Of a stretch of DNA of 64,000 nt, positions 9,822 through 18,610 are shown one piece after another. The notes beneath the pieces are model-generated. The model had not been told where the DNA came from. It was given only the letters and a program-made list of their open reading frames with translations, and did not search any database. The DNA lies in contig SFPC01000008.1 of NCBI GenBank assembly GCA_004552195.1, forward strand, positions 1-64,000. The letters run 5' to 3'. The translations under genes and the position numbers were made by a program. This DNA comes from Bacteroidales bacterium. Its GTDB lineage: Bacteria; Bacteroidota; Bacteroidia; Bacteroidales; Bacteroidaceae. Within the stretch, counting starts at the first letter, position 1. Each line of letters starts with the position of its first letter.

Positions 9822-9867
9822 CAAAAAGGCGGCACCCGGAAATGCCGCGACGGGATTTCCGGGTGCC
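9822..9867 (-). terminator. Terminator downstream of asd
   Basis: A perfect 13-bp stem (GGCACCCGGAAAT / ATTTCCGGGTGCC) with an 11-nt loop. On the minus strand a T5 run follows the stem, which fits termination of asd. Confidence 0.8.
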
Positions 9868-9884
9868 ATAGGGTTGTTCAGGTT

Positions 9885-10895
9885 TTATTTCACGTTGCCC
9901 ACTTTGATGAGGTATTCGGCAATCTGCACGGCATTGAGGGCTGCGCCCTTGCGAATCTGGTCGCTGACGAGCCAGAGCACGAGTCCGTTGGGGTTGGCCA
10001 GGTCCTTGCGCACGCGGCCCACATAGACGGGGTCTTTGCCGGCGAGGAAGAGGGGCATGGGGTATTCCTTTTTCTCAGGATTGTCCACCAGCACGAGCCC
10101 TTCGCCGCCTGCGATGGCCCGGCGGGCATCCTCCACGCTGATGGGCTCCTCCGTTTCGAGCCAGATGGCCTCGGAGTGGGAGCGGAGCGAAGGCACACGC
10201 ACGCAGGTGGCGGAGGTAAGGCAGTCGGTGTGCATGATTTTCTTCGTCTCGTGGTACATCTTCATCTCCTCCTTGGTGTAACCGTTGTCCTGGAACACAT
10301 CGATCTGCGGAATGACGTTGAAGGCCAACTGGTAGGCGAACTTGTTGACGGTGACCTCCTCGCCGGCCAACACCTGGCGATACTGTTCCATCAGCTCGTC
10401 CATCGCTGCCTGCCCCGCGCCGCTGGCGGCCTGATAGGAGGCCACGTGTACGCGCTTGATGTGGCTCAGGCGCTCGATGGCCTGGAGGGCAACGACCATC
10501 ATGATGGTGGTGCAGTTGGGATTGGCGATGATGCCGCGCGGACGCTCCAGTGCGTCGGCAGCGTTGCACTCGGGCACCACGAGGGGCACATCCTCGTCCA
10601 TGCGGAAGGCGGAGGAATTGTCAATCATGACGGCTCCGTACTTCGTGATGTCGGCTGCAAACTCCTTCGACGTGCCTGCGCCGGCCGAAGTGAAGGCTAT
10701 GTCCACATCCTTGAAGTCGTCGTTGTGCTGAAGCTCCTTCACGGTGTACTCCTTACCACGGAAGGTGTATGATGTGCCTGCACTGCGTTTGGAACCGAAG
10801 AGCAGCAAGTTGTCAATGGGGAAATTGCGCTCGGCCAACACGCGCAGAAATTCCTGGCCGACGGCACCGCTGGCGCCTACGATAGCTACATTCAT
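9885..10895 (-). CDS. asd: Aspartate-semialdehyde dehydrogenase
   Basis: A 336-residue enzyme that reduces aspartyl phosphate to aspartate semialdehyde with NADPH, feeding lysine/diaminopimelate, threonine and methionine synthesis. The N-terminal Rossmann motif is [15 protein letters not shown]. The catalytic Cys128 lies in [10 protein letters not shown], and the [12 protein letters not shown] and [12 protein letters not shown] segments follow as expected. Length and order match bacterial Asd. It is a single gene with a structured leader and its own terminator. Confidence 0.95.
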   Translation of the reverse strand: MNVAIVGASGAVGQEFLRVLAERNFPIDNLLLFGSKRSAGTSYTFRGKEYTVKELQHNDDFKDVDIAFTSAGAGTSKEFAADITKYGAVMIDNSSAFRMDEDVPLVVPECNAADALERPRGIIANPNCTTIMMVVALQAIERLSHIKRVHVASYQAASGAGQAAMDELMEQYRQVLAGEEVTVNKFAYQLAFNVIPQIDVFQDNGYTKEEMKMYHETKKIMHTDCLTSATCVRVPSLRSHSEAIWLETEEPISVEDARRAIAGGEGLVLVDNPEKKEYPMPLFLAGKDPVYVGRVRKDLANPNGLVLWLVSDQIRKGAALNAVQIAEYLIKVGNVK

Positions 10896-10927
10896 GTGAT
10901 ATATAATGATTTTGTGTTAGCTTCCCA

Positions 10928-10976
10928 ACCGATTTCCTATGTGCCGTTCCCTTTGGGAAAAGCGGCCGAAATCGGT
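10928..10976 (-). promoter_or_regulatory. Structured 5' leader of asd
   Basis: A three-tier stem lies in the asd leader: ACCGATTTC/GAAATCGGT outside, GCCG/CGGC in the middle and TTCCC-TTT-GGGAA at the tip. On the minus strand a TACTTTTG -7 box sits at 10989-10996, so the element would be near the 5' end of the asd transcript, 33 nt before the start codon. It could be a leader terminator, attenuator or stability element. I do not recognise a known riboswitch. Confidence 0.5.
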
Positions 10977-10996
10977 CATTTTTCGCGGCAAAAGTA

Positions 10997-11202
10997 CAAC
11001 TATTTTTGAGAAATAAAACGGCAACTCCTGATTTGTAAAGTGCGGATAAGGCTGTTTGTCAGTTTTTTTGCAATTTTGCCCACAAAATAAAGCCTTTTCC
11101 GGCCGTTTTTCATGCCTTTTGCCTTTCCAAACGGTGTAGTTCTGCCTTCGGAGCCGGACTTTCGGAAAAGAGAGTTACCTTCCAACTTCCAATCTCCGCA
11201 AA
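10997..11202. other. Intergenic region between divergent asd and the antiporter
   Basis: No gene is visible here. The sequence is AT-rich around 10990-11100 and presumably holds the upstream parts of both divergent promoters. No clean TTTG-N19-21-TAnnTTTG match was found for the antiporter. Confidence 0.5.
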
Positions 11203-13260
11203 GTGCCCATAACAGACCCTACCTGGATTTTCTTCACGGTGCTGGCCATCATTCTTTTTGCGCCCATGCTCCTCGAACGTCTCCACATTCCTTCGATTGT
11301 GGGGATGATTTTCGCGGGCATCCTCATCGGGCCGCACGGCTTCGGCGTGTTGGAGCGCGACGGCAGCTTTGAGCTTTTCGGCAAGGTGGGGCTATATTAT
11401 ATAATGTTCCTGGCGAGTTTGGAGATGGACCTTCAGAACGTGCAGCGCATCAAGGGGCGCGCCGCAGTGCTGGGCTTGTTGGGATTTGCCATCCCCATGC
11501 TGCTGGGCTACGCCGCCAACGTGTGGCTGATGGGCTTCGGCGTGGCAGCGGGCCTGCTGATGGCGGCCATGTACGCCTCTCACACGCTCGTAACCTACCC
11601 CATCGTGCTGCGCTACGGCCTTTCGCGGCTCAACAGCGTCAGCATCGCCGTAGGAGGTACGATTGTGGCGGACACGCTCACCCTCCTGGTGCTCGCCGTG
11701 GTGGGCGGCACGTTCAAGGAGCAGGTGACGGGCTTTTACTCGCTGTGGCTCGTGGTGAAAGTCGTCATCCTGGGCCTCATCATCATCTACACTTTCCCCC
11801 CATTGGGCCGCTGGTTCTTCCGCCGCTACGACGAGAGCGTGGTGCAGTACGTGTTCGTGCTGGTACTCGTGTTTCTCGGTGCCGGACTGATGGAGCTGGT
11901 GGGCATGGAGGGCATCCTGGGCGCATTCCTTGTGGGCATCGTGCTCAACCGCCTCATCCCGCCCGGCTCGCCGCTGATGTCGCACATCGAGTTCGTGGGC
12001 AACGCGCTGTTCATCCCGTATTTCCTGATTGGCGTAGGCATGATTATCAACCTGGGCGCACTGATCAGTCATGAAGGTGCCGTCATGATGGCCGCCATCA
12101 TGGTAGCTGTGGGACTGGCCGGCAAATGGTTGGCGGCGTTTGCTACACAGAAAATTTTCCACATGTCGGCCGACGAGCGCAACTTGATGTTCGGCCTCAC
12201 GGGAGCCCGCGCCGCTGCCACGCTGGCCGTGGTCCTGGTGGGCTACCGCATCATCCTGCCCGACGGCTCGCACCTCCTGGGCGAAGACGTGCTCAACGGC
12301 GCCATGATGCTCATCCTGGCTACGTGCATAGTCAGCTCGTTGGTGACAGAGCGCACGGCTCGCAAACTGGCGATGAAGCGCCACACGGACCCGGCGGCGC
12401 AATCGCTCGACGCCAACGCGCCGAACCGCATCCTCCTCGCGCTGAACAATCCCGAAACGATGCCTTCGCTCGTCAACCTCTCCCTCATGATGCGCACACC
12501 GCACATGCCGGCGCCCATCACCGCGCTCAACGTGGTACTGGAGGACGACCCGACGGCGCGACAGCAGGGCTTGGAACTCCTGGAGCAGGCCACGAAAATG
12601 GCGGCGGCGGCCAACGTGCGCATACAAACGCACAGCCGGTGGTCGGTCAACGTGGTGAGCGGCATATCGCACACGATGAAGGAAAATACCGTGTCGGACC
12701 TCGTCATGGGCCTCCACCAGAAGGCGCGGCTCACGGAATCGTTCTACGGAAAACTGAGTACGGACCTCCTGGCGGCGGTGGATCGACAAATCATCATCTA
12801 CCGCGCCACCATTCCGCTCAACACGGTGCGCCACCTGCTGGTGCTGCTGCCGCGCAAGGCGGAGTTTGAACCGGGCTTTGCCCACTGCATGGACCGCATC
12901 GCCATGTTGGCGCACAGAATAGGGCGCGACATGGATGTGTACAGCGGAAAGGAAACGCTGACGGCGCTCCAGACGTACCGAAGTCGCCGCGAGCGCAGCA
13001 TCAACGTGGGCTACCGCGAATATGTTTCGTGGACGGACTTCCTGCCCCTGGCCCACGACTCGCGGCCCGACGACCTGGTGATTTTTGTCTGCGCCCGCCG
13101 CGGCACCATCTCGCACCACAGCTACATGGACCGCCTGCCGGACCAGATAGAGCGGTACTTCTCCGCCCGCAGCATCATGCTGCTCTATCCGCACCAGCCG
13201 GCCGCCGAAGCGTTGAGCACGTCGACCATCCGCTCGGGCGTGCCGCTCAAGGTGAGGTAG
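11203..13260 (+). CDS. CPA2-family cation:proton antiporter with C-terminal USP-like region
   Basis: A 685-residue membrane protein. Residues 1 to about 395 hold a dozen hydrophobic segments of the Na+/H+ exchanger (KefB/GerN-like) type, with LLERLHIPSIVGMIFAGILIGPHGFG at the N-terminus. Residues from about 410 form a long cytosolic tail (NRILLALNNPETMPSLVNLSL) resembling a universal-stress-protein fold. It probably exchanges Na+ or K+ for H+. The start is a GTG at 11203; no in-frame ATG lies between the upstream stop and the first helix. It is a single gene and the ion is not determinable. Confidence 0.88.
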   Translation: MPITDPTWIFFTVLAIILFAPMLLERLHIPSIVGMIFAGILIGPHGFGVLERDGSFELFGKVGLYYIMFLASLEMDLQNVQRIKGRAAVLGLLGFAIPMLLGYAANVWLMGFGVAAGLLMAAMYASHTLVTYPIVLRYGLSRLNSVSIAVGGTIVADTLTLLVLAVVGGTFKEQVTGFYSLWLVVKVVILGLIIIYTFPPLGRWFFRRYDESVVQYVFVLVLVFLGAGLMELVGMEGILGAFLVGIVLNRLIPPGSPLMSHIEFVGNALFIPYFLIGVGMIINLGALISHEGAVMMAAIMVAVGLAGKWLAAFATQKIFHMSADERNLMFGLTGARAAATLAVVLVGYRIILPDGSHLLGEDVLNGAMMLILATCIVSSLVTERTARKLAMKRHTDPAAQSLDANAPNRILLALNNPETMPSLVNLSLMMRTPHMPAPITALNVVLEDDPTARQQGLELLEQATKMAAAANVRIQTHSRWSVNVVSGISHTMKENTVSDLVMGLHQKARLTESFYGKLSTDLLAAVDRQIIIYRATIPLNTVRHLLVLLPRKAEFEPGFAHCMDRIAMLAHRIGRDMDVYSGKETLTALQTYRSRRERSINVGYREYVSWTDFLPLAHDSRPDDLVIFVCARRGTISHHSYMDRLPDQIERYFSARSIMLLYPHQPAAEALSTSTIRSGVPLKVR

Positions 13261-13448
13261 CCACCGCCCGCGCCACCACCTGTTTACACCTTATTATATA
13301 CGCGCACGCACGCGCGATAGGCGGACCTGCCCGCCGAACTTCACAGAACTGCCACCCAACCCTTCGTTTCTGCCGAAAAGCACCTGCCGGAAAACCGCTG
13401 CCTCGCAGCTTCCAAAATTCATTTTCAAGCACCTTTCACGCAAAAATA

Positions 13449-13480
13449 TTTGCGCGAAACAACTTTTCTGGCTTAATTTG
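13449..13480 (+). promoter_or_regulatory. Promoter of the ATPase/TOPRIM pair
   Basis: TTTG at 13449-13452, a 20-nt spacer and TTAATTTG at 13473-13480, one mismatch from the Bacteroidetes -33/-7 consensus. It is 42 bp upstream of the ATG at 13523, in an AT-rich patch. Confidence 0.55.
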
Positions 13481-13522
13481 CAGCGTTTCAGCATTCTTCA
13501 CGCAAATTTTTCGACATTGTAC

Positions 13523-14758
13523 ATGCAAATCCAAGGAATTACCATCGAAGGCTTTGCCAATATTGGGAAAGTGCAGTTAGATTTCAGCGAGATGAACGTG
13601 CTCATCGCCCGCAACGGCTATGGCAAGAGCAATGTGCTGCGCGCCATAGAATTTGGTGTGCAGTTTCTGGCAGCCAACGAGAACAAAAGGCGGCAGATGC
13701 TGGGAGAAAATTGTTCGCCGCTCAACAAGTCGATTGTACACCGGGACTTTGCCATGGAAATCAAGGGGAACACCCTGACGGATGGCATTTCAACCGATTT
13801 CCGCTACGGGTTCAGAGCTGCGTGGCACACGTCGCAGGCCGAAGGGGGCATACGCGAGGAATGGTTACTAATGAAGGAGGCGCAGAAACCGCGTTTCCGG
13901 CAACTGCTCCTGCGGCAAAACGCCACAGCATGCCTCTACGCTCCCTCGGTCAAAGGACGGTGCGCCAAACCGCTGGAGGTGTCGAGCCTACAGCCGGCCC
14001 TGCATTTCTTTGCCATGAGCTACCAGGTGTTCTTTCAGGACCTGGCCCGGCAAATCACCCAAATAGCCATCCCCAACCTCGAAACATTGGACAATCCGGA
14101 AAACTATTTTTCAGCGGACGGGAACAAAGGCATCGACATCCTGGGAGGCAGGACCATCAGCGAATACCTCTACCACCTGAAACTGAACGACAGAAAAAGC
14201 TATGACATCCTGACCGACGGACTGATGCAGCTGCTACCAGGAGTGGAGGAGCTGTCGGCAGAAGCCATCACCCTGGCCGACGGACAAAGCCAACTCTACG
14301 ACATACGGGTGAAGGAGGCACAGAACATCACGGCCACCAGCATACGCCAACTGTCGAGCGGAAGCAAACGAATGATATGCTTGTTCACATTGTGCATCGC
14401 GGCGCAAAAACAAGAAATTCCCTTGATCATGATGGAAGAACCGGAAAATTCAGTCCACCCCCGACTGATGGAAAACCTGGTGTGCACGCTGCGGAGCTAT
14501 GCCGCACAAACCAAAATCCTGATGACAAGCCATTCGCCCTACCTCATGCGCTACATGCAGCCGGAACAGATGTACTTCGGACTGCCCTCTCCCGACGGAT
14601 TGGCGCACTTCGCAAAAATCAACCCTGCGAAACTGGCCTACCTCTACCGCTATGCTGCCGACATGGAGCTGACCATCGGCGAATTCATGTTTGATTTCAT
14701 GCTCGACCTCGAAAACGATACCGAAAAACTGCAAAAAATTTTTGAACTCCCGGCATGA
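13523..14758 (+). CDS. AAA_15/OLD-like ABC-type ATPase, putative defence protein
   Basis: A 411-residue SMC/ABC-class ATPase. The P-loop is ARNGYGKSN (Lys35, Ser36). The ABC signature is LSSGS at 277-281, Walker B is LIMMEEPEN at about 301-309, and the switch His is in TSHSP (His337). This is the layout of AAA_15-type proteins found in OLD, RloA, AriA and AbiL systems. The start is the ATG at 13523 because the first beta strand begins there; an in-frame TTG at 13478 overlaps the promoter. Its stop overlaps the start of the TOPRIM-like gene (ATGA), so the two act together. It probably senses or binds nucleic acid or phage protein; that role is inference. Confidence 0.85.
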   Translation: MQIQGITIEGFANIGKVQLDFSEMNVLIARNGYGKSNVLRAIEFGVQFLAANENKRRQMLGENCSPLNKSIVHRDFAMEIKGNTLTDGISTDFRYGFRAAWHTSQAEGGIREEWLLMKEAQKPRFRQLLLRQNATACLYAPSVKGRCAKPLEVSSLQPALHFFAMSYQVFFQDLARQITQIAIPNLETLDNPENYFSADGNKGIDILGGRTISEYLYHLKLNDRKSYDILTDGLMQLLPGVEELSAEAITLADGQSQLYDIRVKEAQNITATSIRQLSSGSKRMICLFTLCIAAQKQEIPLIMMEEPENSVHPRLMENLVCTLRSYAAQTKILMTSHSPYLMRYMQPEQMYFGLPSPDGLAHFAKINPAKLAYLYRYAADMELTIGEFMFDFMLDLENDTEKLQKIFELPA

Positions 14759-15378
14759 AAAAGAACAACAAGGATATCCCGCGGCACATCGTGATATTTG
14801 TGGAGGGCGACACCGACGAACTGTTTTTCAAAGCCTTGGTTGAACATTACAAAAAGGTAAGCCAAACGCCATTGTTACCGTGTCAGGTGTGCAACCTGAA
14901 GGGAGTTACCAGGTATTCAGGCAAACTGCTGGCCAAACTGAAGAACGATTTTTTGCCGGAAGCGCGCAAGAAGAACTATCGCATACAGGCCGTCTGCTGC
15001 TCGTACGACACGGACGTATTCGAGCTGAAACATCCGCTGATAGTGGACTGGAAGCAGCTGGAAAAGAACGTCAGGAAACTGGGCATCGAGCATTTCGTGC
15101 AAATCGGCGTGGAACATGCCATAGAGGATTGGATTCTTGACGACCTGCAAGGCATCTGCCGGTTTCTGAAACTGAAAGAAATGCCGAAAACACCGAAAGG
15201 GAACAACGGATTTGAAAAGCTGACGGACCTGTACGCCAAGGCTCACAAAACATACCAGAAGGGCTTTGCCACACGCGAACTCATCGCAAACATTGATATG
15301 GACATCATCATCCGCAAGCGCAAAGAAGCACTGCGCATCCTCGAACAAATGTTGCCAATCACCCTCCCTACAGACTGA
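14755..15378 (+). CDS. TOPRIM/RloB-like putative nuclease partner
   Basis: A 207-residue protein translationally coupled to the ATPase gene by a 4-bp overlap. The N-terminal strand-turn IVIFVEGDTDELFF (Glu17, Gly18) and the later CCSYDTD (Asp85, Asp87) match the acidic E...DxD metal site of TOPRIM-fold nucleases of the RloB/DUF4276/DUF4435 kind. EHAIEDWILDD near 120-130 supplies further acidic residues. In known two-gene systems such as PARIS (AriA-AriB) or AbiL the TOPRIM partner is the toxic effector. The family and role are inferred from motifs and pairing. Confidence 0.7.
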   Translation: MKKNNKDIPRHIVIFVEGDTDELFFKALVEHYKKVSQTPLLPCQVCNLKGVTRYSGKLLAKLKNDFLPEARKKNYRIQAVCCSYDTDVFELKHPLIVDWKQLEKNVRKLGIEHFVQIGVEHAIEDWILDDLQGICRFLKLKEMPKTPKGNNGFEKLTDLYAKAHKTYQKGFATRELIANIDMDIIIRKRKEALRILEQMLPITLPTD

Positions 15379-15420
15379 AAAACCTCATTCGCCACCCACT
15401 CCCCCGCCCCGGCCCTCACA

Positions 15421-15473
15421 AGTCCAGGACTATTTTTTCCTACTCGCCGATTAGAAAAAAATAGTCCTGGACT
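15421..15473. repeat. Family A palindromic repeat, copy 2 (near-complete palindrome)
   Basis: The element reads AGTCCAGGACTA-T6 ... CTACTCGCCGATTAG ... A7-TAGTCCTGGACT, so both arms are present and the whole unit can fold into one long hairpin. It lies 42 bp after the TOPRIM gene and may work as a terminator in both directions. Confidence 0.75.
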
Positions 15474-15617
15474 TTTCAGGCACAAGTGGCGGACTTGTAA
15501 AAGGCATTCGCCGACACACCCGCCGCAACCGTCGACTCCGACGGCGCATGCCATGGAAGCAAAACTTAAAACTCAATAAAACAAAGAGCAAAATCCGCAG
15601 TTTCAAGATTTTGTACG

Positions 15618-15625
15618 TACTTTTG
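15618..15625 (+). promoter_or_regulatory. -7 box upstream of the lipoprotein gene
   Basis: A perfect TACTTTTG box 33 bp before the ATG at 15659. No good TTTG is found at 19-21 bp upstream, so only the -7 element is supported. Confidence 0.45.
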
Positions 15626-15658
15626 CAACTTGATTAGGAACGTACACGCCCAACGGAC

Positions 15659-17059
15659 ATGAAAAAAATCAGCTTCAAATGCCTCGTGGCCGCCATCATC
15701 GCCTCCCTGACGATGAGCTCCTGCGACACGACGAACGACTCCGAATATACCCCCTCACGCGACTGCCTCATCACAGCAGTAACCATGGGGACGCTCAAGC
15801 GCACCGTACACACGAAAGACGCGCAGGGACAAGACAGCACCTACACCGTTTCCGTTAACGGCGCACTCTACCCCGTTTACATCGACCAGCTCGAAAACCG
15901 CATCTACAACGCCGACTCGCTGCCCGTAGGCACCCACGTGGACAAGGTGGCCTTCACCACGTTCACCGCAAAGAACTCCGTGGTCATCAAAAGCCTCACC
16001 ACAGGCAACGACACCCTCTTCTCCGCCACTGACAGCACGGACTTCAGCCGCGAACGTACGTTCAAGGTGTGGAGCGAGGACCTGCTGTCGAGCAGGGAGT
16101 ACACCATGGAGCTGCGCGTCCACCGCGAGGAGGCCGACACCTTTGCCTGGCAACGGATAGCGGAGGGCACGTCACTGCCCCTGGCCTCCTTCGTGGAGAG
16201 CCGCACGCTCTGCCTCGACCGCTCGCTCTACGTGTTCGGACAGCTCTCCGACGGCAATGCACAGGTGGTGATGACCAACACGCAACAGCCGGATTTTTCT
16301 TCGGCCATCCTCCTGCCCAACGTGGCAGGCCAGGCCATCAACGCACGCTCCGTGCAGTATTTCCACGGGGCCTTCTATGCCTTGGCCGGTAACCGCTTAG
16401 TGCGCTCCGCCACCGGCACGGACAACTGGAGCGAGGTGCATTCGGAGCTCAACCCCGACATGCTGGCCACCGCCTACGGCGACAGCCTCTACGCACTGGC
16501 CGACGGAAAACTCTACGCCACGGCCGACGGCACACAATGGACGCAGTGCCTCACAGACACGCCTAACGCCTTGCCGCAAACGCAGATTGCCGCAGCAGCA
16601 CAAAGCCAACGCATCGACCCACAGACCGTGAGCGTGATAATGACAGGACAACGCGGAGGCGAACCCGTGGTGTGGCGCCACGACGTGGACCTTCTGGGCA
16701 GTTACGTCTACCCCTGGATCAACCTTCCCCAAACGGAGGAGCTCGGGGACTATGCCTGCCCGCTGCTCCACAGCACCCACCTCACGGCCTACGACAATGC
16801 CGTGGTGCTCACCGGCGTGACCGATGCGCACGAGGTGGCTCCGCTCTACGTGAGCCGCGACTACGGACGCACCTGGAAGGCCGACGAATGGAAAAAGCCT
16901 TACCTCACGGGCGTAACGGCCATCTCGGCCGCCGTAGACGCCGACCAATATCTCTGGCTCGTATGCAGCGGCACGGGAACGGTATACAAGGGACGCATCA
17001 ACCGCTTGGGCTGGAAGGACAACCCGACACGTTTTGAAGGACAACAGGCCGCCCAATAA
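15659..17059 (+). CDS. DUF6242-like surface lipoprotein with propeller-like repeats
   Basis: A 466-residue lipoprotein (signal peptide with lipobox MSSC, Cys22). Residues about 35-160 form a beta-rich N-terminal region. The rest has repeated segments such as YFHGAFYALAGNRLVRSATG, YGDSLYALADGKLYATADG and PLYVSRDYGRTWKADEW, typical of sialidase/BNR-like propeller blades. It resembles the DUF6242 proteins of Bacteroidales. It is probably exposed on the outer membrane. It precedes the OMP-uppS-bamA cluster by 50 bp on the same strand and may share its transcript. The function is unknown. Confidence 0.72.
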   Translation: MKKISFKCLVAAIIASLTMSSCDTTNDSEYTPSRDCLITAVTMGTLKRTVHTKDAQGQDSTYTVSVNGALYPVYIDQLENRIYNADSLPVGTHVDKVAFTTFTAKNSVVIKSLTTGNDTLFSATDSTDFSRERTFKVWSEDLLSSREYTMELRVHREEADTFAWQRIAEGTSLPLASFVESRTLCLDRSLYVFGQLSDGNAQVVMTNTQQPDFSSAILLPNVAGQAINARSVQYFHGAFYALAGNRLVRSATGTDNWSEVHSELNPDMLATAYGDSLYALADGKLYATADGTQWTQCLTDTPNALPQTQIAAAAQSQRIDPQTVSVIMTGQRGGEPVVWRHDVDLLGSYVYPWINLPQTEELGDYACPLLHSTHLTAYDNAVVLTGVTDAHEVAPLYVSRDYGRTWKADEWKKPYLTGVTAISAAVDADQYLWLVCSGTGTVYKGRINRLGWKDNPTRFEGQQAAQ

Positions 17060-17109
17060 CCCCGACGGCGAAACGAACTCACGCAATCTACCACCCGACA
17101 GTGCCTGAC

Positions 17110-17784
17110 ATGAAACGCCTACTCCTTCTGCTGCTCCCGCTCTTCGCGCTCACGGCATCGGCCCAAAACGACGAAACGGTGTACCGCCTGGAACTGGGTG
17201 GAGGCATCGGACTCGGCACCGGCCACACCGACCTGAAAGGGAAATGGGCCGCCAACGTGGCCGCCATCGCCCGCTTCCCGCTCAACCCGCGCATGGCGGT
17301 GAAGACGCAGCTCTCTTACCTCAACCTGAAAGGTTCCACCGACGGGCTGAAAAACTTCTATCCCGCCCAGCCCGACGCTGCGGGCACGGAACGTTTGCAG
17401 TATAGCGTGAGCGATGCCGTCATCGACGTTTCGGCACTCTACGAGCTCCACTTCCTGCCCTACGGCTACCAGCGCGACTACAAAGGCCATTGCCGCTTGG
17501 TGCCCTACCTGCAAATGGGTTTCGGACTTACCTATGGCAAGGCCGGAAAAGCATTCACCGCCAACATTCCCTTGGGAGTGGGCGTGAAATATAAGGTGGC
17601 CGAACGCCTCAACCTGGGCCTCGACTGGCTGGTTCACTTCACGCTGAGCGACAAGCTCGACGGCCTCGAAGCACCCTTAGGCATCAGCTCTTCGGGCTTC
17701 AGGAACAAGGACCACTACTCCGCACTCTCGCTCACGCTGACCTACGACCTGAACCCGCGATGCCCCACCTGCAACCGCGACTGA
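17110..17784 (+). CDS. Outer-membrane beta-barrel protein (DUF6089-like) of the bamA cluster
   Basis: A 224-residue protein with a signal peptide ([19 protein letters not shown]). Alternating hydrophobic strands end in aromatics, as in an 8-10-strand barrel ([40 protein letters not shown]). The position directly before uppS and bamA matches a conserved Bacteroidales order in which a DUF6089-type OMP comes first. A GTG at 17101 is in frame, but the ATG at 17110 gives a clean signal peptide. The C-terminal coding end lies close to the uppS start region. A role in envelope biogenesis is inferred from context. Confidence 0.75.
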   Translation: MKRLLLLLLPLFALTASAQNDETVYRLELGGGIGLGTGHTDLKGKWAANVAAIARFPLNPRMAVKTQLSYLNLKGSTDGLKNFYPAQPDAAGTERLQYSVSDAVIDVSALYELHFLPYGYQRDYKGHCRLVPYLQMGFGLTYGKAGKAFTANIPLGVGVKYKVAERLNLGLDWLVHFTLSDKLDGLEAPLGISSSGFRNKDHYSALSLTLTYDLNPRCPTCNRD

Positions 17785-17843
17785 CGGACCTCCCGCCCCG
17801 GCTCGCCGCTTTTTCATTCACCAGACAAGACCTCTCGCAACTT

Positions 17844-18569
17844 ATGCAAACAGCAAATCTACGCATTCCCGATCATATTGCCATCATCATGGACGGCAAC
17901 GGACGCTGGGCCAAGGCCCGCGGACTCAACCGCAGCATGGGACACCAACAAGGCGTGGTGGCCGTCAGAGAAATCACTACGGCCTGCTCAAACCTGGGAG
18001 TGAAATTCCTCACGCTCTACACGTTTTCCACAGAAAACTGGAATCGCCCCGCCGACGAGGTGGCGGCGCTCATGTCGCTCATACTCACTTCCTTAGAGGA
18101 GGAGCTGTTCATGAAAAACAACGTGCGGATGCGCCTCATCGGCGACCTCAGCCGCGTTCCCGACGTGGTGCGAGAGTCCATCCTCGGATTGCAGGAACGA
18201 ACGGCGGCCAACACGGGCCTGACCATGGTCATCGCCCTCAGCTACAGCGCACGGTGGGAAATCACCGAAATGACAAAGGCCGTAGCCGCCGATGCCGCCG
18301 AAGGAAAACTCCAACCGCAGGACATCGACGAGGAGTACATCTCCCAACACCTGGCCACCAACTTCATGCCCGACCCGGACTTGCTCATACGCACCGGAGG
18401 CGAACTGCGCCTGAGCAACTACCTGCTCTGGCAGTGCGCCTACACCGAACTCTATTTCTGCGACACTTTCTGGCCCGACTTTCACGAGGCAGACCTCATG
18501 AAGGCCATCGAATGGTACAACAACCGCGAACGACGCTACGGCAAGACCAGCGAACAGGTGGCAGAATAA
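17844..18569 (+). CDS. uppS: Isoprenyl transferase (undecaprenyl diphosphate synthase)
   Basis: A 241-residue cis-prenyltransferase that extends farnesyl diphosphate with isopentenyl diphosphate to make the C55 lipid carrier for peptidoglycan and capsule. The active-site motif [11 protein letters not shown] (Asp17) is at the N-terminus. [21 protein letters not shown] and the substrate motif [19 protein letters not shown] follow in the expected order. The ATG at 17844 was chosen because the conserved domain begins 10 residues later; the frame is open to 17760, which would overlap the preceding gene. dxs in this window supplies the same pathway. Confidence 0.96.
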   Translation: MQTANLRIPDHIAIIMDGNGRWAKARGLNRSMGHQQGVVAVREITTACSNLGVKFLTLYTFSTENWNRPADEVAALMSLILTSLEEELFMKNNVRMRLIGDLSRVPDVVRESILGLQERTAANTGLTMVIALSYSARWEITEMTKAVAADAAEGKLQPQDIDEEYISQHLATNFMPDPDLLIRTGGELRLSNYLLWQCAYTELYFCDTFWPDFHEADLMKAIEWYNNRERRYGKTSEQVAE

Positions 18570-18610
18570 ACCTACTCACTCCAAGCCTCTTACTTTCTAT
18601 CACAAAGCCC

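Noticed and set aside
10928..10976. Lysine riboswitch in the asd leader
   Set aside because: The element is about 50 nt and lacks the size and five-helix junction of the lysine riboswitch.
11392..13194. 600-codon minus-strand frame opposite the antiporter
   Set aside because: Antisense shadow; the plus strand encodes a well-conserved membrane transporter.
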